Below are positions 46,570 through 53,780 of a stretch of 64,000 nt of DNA, one piece after another; within the stretch, counting starts at the first letter, position 1; the number at the start of each line of letters is the position of its first letter. The position numbers and the translations under genes were made by a program. The stretch comes from Terriglobia bacterium (GTDB taxonomy: Bacteria > Acidobacteriota > Terriglobia > Terriglobales > Acidobacteriaceae), in NCBI GenBank assembly GCA_032252755.1, contig JAVUPY010000093.1, positions 1 through 64,000 of the forward strand, in the 5' to 3' direction. Below the pieces are notes generated by a model. That model saw only the letters and a program-made list of their open reading frames with translations. It was not told the origin of the DNA and did no database searches.

Positions 46570-48183
46570 TTATCCAAAGTAAAAGCTGATCCCAACGGCA
46601 ACGGCTGTTAGTACTCCCACGAACACGAAGGAGGATCTCTGGAATCGGAGCAGAATTCTGTTCCGTGTTTCTTGTTCCACTGTAAAGAGCGGTGGGATCT
46701 CGACGATCACGGGGACTTCAACAACGTCATTCACCTCGTCTCTCAAGTAGACAACGTTGTGGAGAACGCCATTTGTAACCAGGAACATCACACCACAGAC
46801 GATGCCGGCTAATAGCCCGACCAATGCGATCTTTAGCCGATTGGGTGAATAAGGCTTTTGCGGAAGGTTAGCAGGATCAATTACCCGGAATTGTTCCCCT
46901 TGTTGGCGTCTCTCAAGAGTTGTAGCCATCGAGGACTGATCACGCTTGGCCAACAGTTGTTCGTAATTCTTACGTGATTGGTCGTAATCTCTTGTTAAGT
47001 CTGCCAGTTGCTGTTCCCGGAGAGGTGTCGTATTTAGGCGACCCTGGTAGGACTCAATCTGGTGTTCCAGATCCCTTATGCTGCGTTCCCGATTGTCGAT
47101 CTCCGCCCGATTCGCTTTCAGTTCGCTCTCAACGTTCAGTCGCGGCGACATTGCCTGTAGCTCAGCTAAGCTTCCTACCGCGGGCATTTCGGTGCTCGCC
47201 GCCGATTTGGCTGCCTCGGCGACCTGAGCGTCACGTTGTTGTTTTAATTGGAGTGTTTTAGCCAATTGTGTTCGCGTCTTCTGAACATCAGGATGCTCTT
47301 CGCTGTACTTCGAAGTTAGTTCAGTGAGCTGATTCCGGAGTCGCTCTATCTCTTGATCCAGTGTCAGGGGAGATGCCATCACCGTAGACGGATTCGCCCT
47401 GATGCCGGCTTCTACCGAACGCAGTTGCGATAGCATCGATTCCAAGTAGACCTTTTGCTGCTTGGCATGAGCCAAGGCTTCCATTTCCTGCTGTAGTCGT
47501 GTTTGCAGTCCACTGAGGATCTGAACATTAGATTGGGTCTGACCAGGCAATTCCCCTAAGTAGCGGCTCTTAAACTCTCGTACTCGTACTTCTTGTGCCC
47601 CGAGACTCTGGCGGGCTTGCTCCAGTTCGCTCTCAAGAAAGGCCGTAGTGTTTTCTGAGCGCTCCTGCCGAACTCGCAGGTTTTCGTTAATGAACAATGA
47701 GCTCAGTTGAGATGTTACTGATTGTGCAGTTTGTGGACTTATCGAGAGATAAGCAATTTTAAAGGCGGTGAGATCTCGGGCTCGACTTGAATCTCGTACC
47801 AGCTCAATCTGAATGTCTTTTCGCATCCGATCGACCAGTTCGTCCTCGGTGAGGCGAGTGCGCTCTTTGGAGTAAAGGTCAAACTGGTTAATAACGCTTA
47901 TCAGGCGTGTGCGGCTCAGGATCTGCTGTGTCATACTTTGCAATCTCTGTTGCAGATCGTCGGCTATATTTGAAACTACATACTGATCCGGTACTTTCTG
48001 CTGCTCAACGAGAATTAGCGTCTCAGAGCGATAAGTGGCCGGAAGCAGCCAGCTTGCGCTCCACACCGCAAGAAACACGCTGAATGCCGGCAAGACGAAC
48101 CACCATTTGTGGTGCTGTAAGAGTCTCCAATAACGTTGCCAGCTAATCCGCTGTTCTTCTAGTTCGGTGGATTCTTCGTGCAT
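46570..48183 (-). CDS. Wzz/GumC-type polysaccharide chain-length protein
   Basis: A 537-residue inner-membrane protein: N-terminal helix (WFVLPAFSVFLAVWSASWLL, about 29-48), Wzz domain, long periplasmic coiled coil (about 170-420, rich in Q/E/L/R), PYSPNRLKIALVGLLAGIV (second helix) and an extra C-terminal helix (FVFVGVLTAVAVGISFYFG). The proline motif before the second helix is typical of Wzz. It works with the BY-kinase next to it. No fused kinase domain is present. Confidence 0.85.
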   Translation of the reverse strand: MHEESTELEEQRISWQRYWRLLQHHKWWFVLPAFSVFLAVWSASWLLPATYRSETLILVEQQKVPDQYVVSNIADDLQQRLQSMTQQILSRTRLISVINQFDLYSKERTRLTEDELVDRMRKDIQIELVRDSSRARDLTAFKIAYLSISPQTAQSVTSQLSSLFINENLRVRQERSENTTAFLESELEQARQSLGAQEVRVREFKSRYLGELPGQTQSNVQILSGLQTRLQQEMEALAHAKQQKVYLESMLSQLRSVEAGIRANPSTVMASPLTLDQEIERLRNQLTELTSKYSEEHPDVQKTRTQLAKTLQLKQQRDAQVAEAAKSAASTEMPAVGSLAELQAMSPRLNVESELKANRAEIDNRERSIRDLEHQIESYQGRLNTTPLREQQLADLTRDYDQSRKNYEQLLAKRDQSSMATTLERRQQGEQFRVIDPANLPQKPYSPNRLKIALVGLLAGIVCGVMFLVTNGVLHNVVYLRDEVNDVVEVPVIVEIPPLFTVEQETRNRILLRFQRSSFVFVGVLTAVAVGISFYFG

Positions 48184-48222
48184 TTCAACCCAATCCTCAG
48201 AGGGAGCACACCGTAATATCTA

Positions 48223-48385
48223 CTAATGACTCGCCGGCAGGTGGCGGATCCAAGCACGATGCGACCAAAGCCAGTAGGCAACCCGATACATCCACAGTGC
48301 TTGGAGACCGGAGTAACAAAGGATCACTCGAACTGGTTTTTTGCTGCTGGGTTGCGATCGAAGACCGAAGCGATGTCTTTGTAGA
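48223..48385 (-). pseudogene. Serine O-acetyltransferase (CysE/EpsC-like) N-terminal remnant, frameshifted
   Basis: Two frames join: DIASVFDRNPAAKNQFE then TGA, and directly after, in the shifted frame, VILCYSGLQALWMYRVAYWL continuing to a TAG at 48223. Together they match the N-terminal helical domain of serine acetyltransferases; one base appears lost at the FE/V junction. No hexapeptide catalytic domain follows. It lies between the Wzz and NusG-like genes, where some EPS loci carry an epsC gene. Confidence 0.65.
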
Positions 48386-48460
48386 CGTGTGATCCTCGTC
48401 GGCATGAATGTGTCATCGTGCGAGAATGCTGTGGTCGTCATAAAGACAGCGAAGGCCAAT

Positions 48461-49072
48461 TCAACCCTGATGCCGGCCGGTCGAGCGAATCGGCGATATG
48501 TCGGAGACATCCACTTCTACTGCTATTGATTGCATTATCAAATCGACAGAAATCACGACCCGAAATTGGCCATGCCAGCGCTTCAGGATTCCGACTAAGC
48601 CCTGCAACGGACCGTTCCGAATTTCCACGTGCGTGCCGACTTTCAGGTAAGGGAAGGGCTGGGCAATTACGCCTCCGCGAAGCGCGTTCCGTAACCGTTC
48701 AATTTCCTCTAAAGGGAGCGGCGTCGGGACACCATGCGAGCCGACGATATAACCGACTCCTGGCACTTGAAGTACTCTTGATCTCTCTGAAGGGGAGATG
48801 CGCACGAATACATAGCTGGGGAATAGCGGAAGCTGCACTTTATGCCGACCATTTTTCCAGCGGTGGGTCGCCTCGTAAACCGGTAGAAATCGCTCTACGC
48901 AACGCTCTTCGAGCTGCTTAGCGATGCTTTTTTCGTGACGTGTCTGTACGTATGCCGCAAACCATTGCGGAACTCCGCTCTCAGTCGCGGGGTAAATTGG
49001 ACCTGGAGCCAATAATGACGATGACGAACCGGCTCCGATATCAGTGGTATTTAAGACGCTTTCTCCAAGCAT
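48461..49072 (-). CDS. NusG-like operon-specific antiterminator (UpxY/RfaH-like)
   Basis: A 203-residue protein with a Ser/Gly-rich N-terminal extension (1-36), an NGN domain (QWFAAYVQTRHEKSIAKQL and LPLFPSYVFVRI) and a C-terminal KOW domain (YLKVGTHVEIRNGPLQGLVG). It is the first gene of the leftward EPS block. Family knowledge: RfaH/LoaP/UpxY paralogues recruit to their own operon and prevent early termination over tens of kilobases. This fits the ~30-kb unit downstream. GGCGGAG precedes the ATG. Confidence 0.9.
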   Translation of the reverse strand: MLGESVLNTTDIGAGSSSSLLAPGPIYPATESGVPQWFAAYVQTRHEKSIAKQLEERCVERFLPVYEATHRWKNGRHKVQLPLFPSYVFVRISPSERSRVLQVPGVGYIVGSHGVPTPLPLEEIERLRNALRGGVIAQPFPYLKVGTHVEIRNGPLQGLVGILKRWHGQFRVVISVDLIMQSIAVEVDVSDISPIRSTGRHQG

Positions 49073-49140
49073 GGCTCCGCCAACTCAGTTCGTTGTGGAA
49101 ATTATGTCTAACGTACTAAAAACAGAAGACTTAGATCCAG

Positions 49141-49533
49141 CTAATGCGCCTTTCCTTTGGGCGCCGATCTAGGGGCACACTCAAGTTCATCCTGCGAATC
49201 TGAGAAAAAAAGTTTTGTTATCTGGTGATTGTTGCGATTCGCATGATTGGAAAATCCAATGGCCGCTTGCGCCGCAAAACCGTCACTTTGGGCGCGAACA
49301 ACGCGCCCGAAACCCTGCATTTCGGAAACCCTCGCTCCTTTGCGGATCGGAGGAACGGAAAACCTCAACCAGACGTCGCTGCCTTCGACAACTCTCTCTT
49401 GAGTCAGAATAAAAACGCCGTGGGTGCTGATGTCACGAGAGGTGCCATTCCCTTTCGAAAAGGCATTGTTACTTCCCCAATAGAAAGTTATTGGAAGGGA
49501 AACACGAAACCGCTGGACGCTTCGATGCTCCAC
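49141..49533 (-). CDS. PilZ-domain protein
   Basis: A 130-residue protein with the c-di-GMP signature: RSVQR (RxxxR, residues 4-8) and RDISTHGV (D/N-x-S-x2-G, about 33-40), then an all-beta body. Sited just upstream of the EPS antiterminator gene and reading the same way, it may tie EPS output to c-di-GMP. The last ~25 residues are charged and not family-like. Start is GTG at 49533. Confidence 0.8.
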   Translation of the reverse strand: MEHRSVQRFRVSLPITFYWGSNNAFSKGNGTSRDISTHGVFILTQERVVEGSDVWLRFSVPPIRKGARVSEMQGFGRVVRAQSDGFAAQAAIGFSNHANRNNHQITKLFFSDSQDELECAPRSAPKGKAH

Positions 49534-49610
49534 CGTAGTTTCTCTCTAGGTCACTGCGTGGATGGGCGCGAGATTACCCCGCGAGTGCAGTCTCCGCAAG
49601 ACCAACAAAG

Positions 49611-50036
49611 TTAGCGGCCCAGAGGTGCCACAATGGGGTGCAATCTGGGGCCTGGGTGGTCTCCGGCCGAACCCCACTTCGCAATCTCCCAGGGAGTAGT
49701 GTCTACCTCGATGTGCCCACGAAAGTACCCTGCGATCCGACGCGAGACTCGCACCCGTCCACAGTTCGTCTGTTCGCGTGTTCCATACAACTCCGTGCAC
49801 GCCACTGAATTCACGCGTCAGTCGTCGCACGTTGCCTCTGGCATCGAGGATCGCTACGCGGCCACGATCGTCGCCGTACAAAGGATGGTCGATGCGAAGC
49901 TGGCGGGCAGGACCTTGATTGCGACGTCGCGCTCCAACCGCGTATCGCGCGCACGATACACCTCACCCATGCCGCCCGCGCCGAGTGGCGACACAATTTC
50001 ATAGGGGTCCAGTCGAGATCCGTTAGAAAGGCCCAA
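49611..50036 (-). pseudogene. Ser/Thr kinase / beta-propeller protein, internally deleted
   Basis: The N-terminus of a Hanks-type kinase is clear: [15 protein letters not shown], glycine loop [12 protein letters not shown] and Lys motif [12 protein letters not shown]. After about 48 residues the kinase frame ends in a few odd residues and a stop. In the next frame [33 protein letters not shown] and RTDELWTGASL resemble PD40/TolB-like propeller repeats, the usual C-terminal partner in this family. The rest of the kinase and the propeller are gone, so a large deletion joined both ends near 49,890. Confidence 0.75.
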
Positions 50037-50275
50037 TCCCCCACTCCGGAGAAGAGTGAACGAATTCTACTTGAAAGGAGAGAGTGGAGACGAGCCAAAA
50101 CGTACCACGATGAAGGTACCGCCAGCAGCACAAACGGCATGAGGAGCTTCGCTTACCTGCTCTGGGAAGGCCAGGAGATCAGGGCGAGCCAAGTGCCCCT
50201 TCGGGAATCACTGGCACATTCGGGCACAACAGGGAGAAGTGGCGTAAACGGAGGCGTCGTCGGCTGTAACAAAAG

Positions 50276-50291
50276 GGGCGCTCCGGCGCCC
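50276..50291. terminator. GC-rich hairpin
   Basis: GGGCGC and GCGCCC pair around TCCG, flanked by AAAAG and TTCT. It may end a transcript entering from either side of the gap; the T run is short. Confidence 0.45.
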
Positions 50292-50368
50292 TTCTAACCT
50301 GTTGAATCTGCGTGCTCGCGATATGTCGTTTCCGCTGTTACAAAATCTGTGGGTAACCGTCAGGGCAG

Positions 50369-50381
50369 TGCTGGACCAGCA
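50369..50381. promoter_or_regulatory. Palindrome, possible operator of the efflux operon
   Basis: TGCTGGACCAGCA is a perfect palindrome with a one-base centre, 65 nt before the first gene of the efflux operon. It could bind a metal sensor, but it does not match a CueR or CsoR consensus I can name. Confidence 0.35.
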
Positions 50382-50446
50382 AGTTTTATCCTGACATGTG
50401 ATCCTCATCACTGGCACCTGAGATGTGAGTGCAGTAGAGTGCATGT

Positions 50447-50803
50447 GTGCATCGTTGGTCTTCATTGATTGTCGCTCTGGTGATGCTGGTGGCATTAGCC
50501 ACGCCTCTTCTTGCGTGCGTGGCTCCCGGGAGCACCTTCGCGATGCAGTCATGTTCCAAGTGCTGCGAACACATGAGTGGGATGGATCATTCCTCACAGT
50601 CCATGTCTTCCTGCTGCAAGGCGGGCACACAGCCTACCAGTTTCAGTGTCCTGCTGAACGACGGGCAACCCATCACTCAGCCCCAGTTGGCGTTCGTTTC
50701 GCTCGCATCCGAGCCGATTCCGTCCTCTCGTTTCTTTATTGCTGCTCATCAATCCAGCCTCGGCATGCCCTCGCCGCCCGATGTAACCATTCTGAGGATC
50801 TAG
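50447..50803 (+). CDS. Small Cys/Met/His-rich exported protein, metal-linked
   Basis: A 118-residue protein starting at GTG. A signal peptide (about 1-23, LIVALVMLVALATPLLA) is followed by a short metal-binding-like patch: CSKCCEHMSGMDHSSQSMSSCC holds five Cys plus Met and His residues between about 35 and 57. The rest is not recognisable. Its position 65 nt before a Cu/Ag efflux operon suggests a periplasmic metal chaperone or sensor; this is inference. It resembles small leader proteins of heavy-metal loci. Confidence 0.6.
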   Translation: MHRWSSLIVALVMLVALATPLLACVAPGSTFAMQSCSKCCEHMSGMDHSSQSMSSCCKAGTQPTSFSVLLNDGQPITQPQLAFVSLASEPIPSSRFFIAAHQSSLGMPSPPDVTILRI

Positions 50804-50868
50804 AACTCTCCGTCGCACAACTGTGCCCGGGCGTATCAACGTCCACGACTTAGCTGACGGAGAGATCT

Positions 50869-52206
50869 ATGAAATTCGTGTATGTATTGCTCGCACTATG
50901 TCTGTGCGGGCTGAGGGCCCATGCCCAGGAGTCACTCCTCGCTGCGGAAACGTTACTGCCAAAGCAGCAGATGGTTGAGGATTCATCGCCGCCTCTGACA
51001 CTCGACGAGGTCGAACAGAAGGCGATGATCGGCAATCCCGAGATCAGGGTCGCGGTGCGACAGCTCGCCGTCGTACAAACGCGGGTGTCCACGGCAGGGG
51101 CACTCGAAGATCCTTCCTTTATGTACCGCGCTTGGGGTGTCCCCTTACGGCAGCCCTGGAACTACAACGCGGCACAGAACATGTTCATGGTGGGCCAAAC
51201 CTTTCCGTGGCCTGGCAAACGCGACCTCCGTACCAACATCGCTCAGTCCGATGCAGATGTCGCCAAGGCCGCACTCGAGAACACGAGGCTTCAAGTACGC
51301 ATCGCTGTCCGAAAAGCCTTCTACGATCTATTGCGCACGCAAGACGAGATGCGGATCCACGACGAGCACGTCGCAATCGCCAGGCAGGCGGTTGAGGCGG
51401 CCAAGATCAAATACACCGTAGGCAATGTCCCGCAGCAGGACATCCTGAAAGCTCAGGTCGCGCTGACCCGCCTTGCGGAACACCTTATTCACTTTGAACA
51501 GGACGCCGATGTCGCCCGTTCGAAGCTAAACACACTGATGGGCCGTGATCCGGCTTTGCCCATTCGGGTTGCGGGCGATTACCGGATCCCGGCTCGATTT
51601 CCCGGAACGGAAGACCTGGAGAAATTGGCCCTGCAATCGCGGCCTGACCTGGCGCAGGCGCGGGCGATGATCCACAAGAGCGAACAAGAACAAAAGTTGG
51701 CTGCCAGAACCTTCCAGCCGGATGTGACCGTAGCAGGCGGATACATGCTGATGCCGCGCGGCTCTGAGCAACGCAACAGCTACATGCTGGAAGGCTCAAT
51801 CAATCTTCCCTGGCTGAATCATCGCAAGCACGACGCGGAAATTGAAGAGGCCAGGGCGAAGGTCAGCGAACAAGAGGCTGAGTACGAAGCCCTGCAGAGC
51901 ACCGCTTTTGGGCAGATACAGGAGGCGATGTCACAAGCCAGAGCGTCCAAACGACTCGCGGATGTTTATCAGAGCGCGTTGAAGCCACAAGCGGAAGCAA
52001 CTTTGCGCTCGACCTTGATCGCCTACGAGAACAACCACACCGATTTCCTCAACCTGCTGGATAGTCAGACCGCAGTAATCGATATCGATCTTGCTTATTA
52101 CCAGGCGCTGGCCGATTTCGAAGCGCGATTCTCTGACTTGGAACTTGCCGTGGGCGCCCCCATCAACAGAAACACTCAGGCGAAGGCGCCGGAGGTGACC
52201 AAATGA
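50869..52206 (+). CDS. TolC-family outer-membrane efflux protein (CusC/CzcC-like)
   Basis: A 445-residue exported outer-membrane factor with a signal peptide (about 1-19) and two TolC helical-barrel repeats: LTLDEVEQKAMIGNPEI begins the first and LEKLALQSRPDLAQARAMIH the second. It forms the outer duct for the RND pump encoded downstream. GGAGAG precedes the ATG, and its stop overlaps the adaptor start by 4 nt. Confidence 0.9.
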   Translation: MKFVYVLLALCLCGLRAHAQESLLAAETLLPKQQMVEDSSPPLTLDEVEQKAMIGNPEIRVAVRQLAVVQTRVSTAGALEDPSFMYRAWGVPLRQPWNYNAAQNMFMVGQTFPWPGKRDLRTNIAQSDADVAKAALENTRLQVRIAVRKAFYDLLRTQDEMRIHDEHVAIARQAVEAAKIKYTVGNVPQQDILKAQVALTRLAEHLIHFEQDADVARSKLNTLMGRDPALPIRVAGDYRIPARFPGTEDLEKLALQSRPDLAQARAMIHKSEQEQKLAARTFQPDVTVAGGYMLMPRGSEQRNSYMLEGSINLPWLNHRKHDAEIEEARAKVSEQEAEYEALQSTAFGQIQEAMSQARASKRLADVYQSALKPQAEATLRSTLIAYENNHTDFLNLLDSQTAVIDIDLAYYQALADFEARFSDLELAVGAPINRNTQAKAPEVTK

Positions 52207-53780
52207 AAGATCATACTTTCAAGAACGCATTCATTCTTGCTGTCATTGTCTGCCTGGCGCTCGGTGGCGGCTTGGCTTACGTCCTGTGGCAACAGCGCAG
52301 TTCTGTTCATGAAGAGACCGGCATCGTCGCGGCGAAGGGGCCTGACGCCCCCATGCAGATGCCCAGGAAGGCAGATCGATCCGACGGTTCGCCGACAGTA
52401 GCACCACTCTCTCCCGTGCAGCTGTCGCCGCAGCGTCTGCAGGCGATCGGCGTAACTACAGCCGTTGCCGTGATGAAAACGGTCACGAACGATCTGCGCG
52501 TGCCCGGCAACGTTGATGTGAATGAGCGCCGGATATCATATCTCCAAACGCGCTTCCCGGGCTGGATCCAGAAGGTGTTCGCCAATGCAAGCTACGAGTA
52601 TGTACGCAAGGGCCAGCCGATGTTCACCATTTACAGTCCGGAACTGTTAAGCACGGAACAGGAGTACCTGCTGGCAAAGAAGAATCAAAAGACGTTCAAC
52701 AACGACGGGCATGGTATGGCGGCAAAAGAAGGCGAGTGGTTGCTGAGCGCAGCCGCGGACCGGCTTGCCCAGTTTGGAGTGCCGGCGAGCGAGGTTCAGA
52801 GGCTGGAAAAGACCGGAACCGTGCAGCACGACATCACGATCGATTCCCCCATGTCGGGTTACATAACAGAGTTAAACGCACTTCCCAACCAGTACACCGA
52901 AGCCGGAACAAAGCTGTATACCATCGCCGACCTCTCTTCCGTTTGGGTATACGCGAATGTGTTTCAGAACGATATTGGCCAACTGAAACCGGGCACGCCA
53001 GCCCAGGTAACCGTGGACGCGTATCCAGGACGCATATTCCATGGCCGAATTGACCAGATTCTCCCGCAGGTCGACCCGGCAACGCGAACCGTCCGAGTGC
53101 GCTTCGTCTTCAGTAACCCCAAGCTGGCGCTGAAGCCTGGAATGTTCGTGAACGTCAGCATGTCTATTCCACTCGGACGAAAGCTCGTGATCCCAGCTTC
53201 TGGCGCGTTGCAATCGGGAACCCGCGAGATTGCGTTCATCGATCACGGAAACGGCTATCTTGAACCGCGTGAAATCGAACTCGGTCCGCGGCTTGACGAC
53301 CACGTCGTCGTTCTTAAAGGCTTGCAGGCCGGCGACAAGATTGTGAGTTCCGCGAACTTCCTGGTCGATTCAGAGGCGCAACTTCAGGCGGCGATTGGCT
53401 CGTTTGCTCCTCCCCCGGCCAGTGCGGCCGGCTCGGCTTCGGCGAATTCTCCGGCCGGGCAGGTCGCTCTCGACTTCAGCAGCACACCTTCACCGCCTCA
53501 ACGCGGCAGCAACACTCTCCGGGTGAAGCTGACTGGCGCAGGGAACAAACCTGTGACCGGCGCGCAGGTGACCGTCACCTTTTACATGCCCGCGATGCCC
53601 GCCATGGGCATGGCGGCAATCAAGAAGACGGCAACGCTCCCGGATCGCGGAAATGGCACCTATGAAGGTCTGCTGGACCTTCCCAGCGGCGGCTCATATC
53701 AGGTGACGGTATCCGCGACGCGTGGTGGTCAAACCATAGCCGGCATGCAGCTCAGCGTGACTGCGACGGGAGGTATGTGA
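52203..53780 (+). CDS. RND periplasmic adaptor (CusB-like) with C-terminal FixH/YtkA-like domain
   Basis: A 525-residue adaptor: N-terminal membrane anchor (about 8-28), flexible Met/Pro region (PDAPMQMPRKADR), barrel-sandwich and beta-barrel domains (VRKGQPMFTIYSPELLSTEQ, SSVWVYANVFQNDIGQLKPG, VDPATRTVRVRFVFSNP) as in CusB. After an Ala/Ser-rich linker (about 400-425) residues 430-525 form an added Ig-like module (NTLRVKLTGAGNKPVTGAQV, MPAMPAMGMAAIKK, GTYEGLLDLPSGGSYQVTV) of the FixH/YtkA-like kind. Its Met-rich MPAMPAMGM could bind copper. Confidence 0.85.
   Translation: MKDHTFKNAFILAVIVCLALGGGLAYVLWQQRSSVHEETGIVAAKGPDAPMQMPRKADRSDGSPTVAPLSPVQLSPQRLQAIGVTTAVAVMKTVTNDLRVPGNVDVNERRISYLQTRFPGWIQKVFANASYEYVRKGQPMFTIYSPELLSTEQEYLLAKKNQKTFNNDGHGMAAKEGEWLLSAAADRLAQFGVPASEVQRLEKTGTVQHDITIDSPMSGYITELNALPNQYTEAGTKLYTIADLSSVWVYANVFQNDIGQLKPGTPAQVTVDAYPGRIFHGRIDQILPQVDPATRTVRVRFVFSNPKLALKPGMFVNVSMSIPLGRKLVIPASGALQSGTREIAFIDHGNGYLEPREIELGPRLDDHVVVLKGLQAGDKIVSSANFLVDSEAQLQAAIGSFAPPPASAAGSASANSPAGQVALDFSSTPSPPQRGSNTLRVKLTGAGNKPVTGAQVTVTFYMPAMPAMGMAAIKKTATLPDRGNGTYEGLLDLPSGGSYQVTVSATRGGQTIAGMQLSVTATGGM

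Larger units (their letters stand above)
50037..50446. other. Intergenic stretch before the metal-efflux operon
   Basis: No gene is recognised. It holds a GC-rich hairpin at 50276-50291 and a perfect 13-bp palindrome at 50369-50381, both described separately. The promoter of the efflux operon probably lies between the palindrome and 50447. Confidence 0.5.

Noticed and set aside
49430-49460. TGGCACCTCTCGTGAC on the minus strand as a sigma-54 box within the PilZ gene
   Set aside because: No GC at the -12 position, and it lies inside coding sequence.
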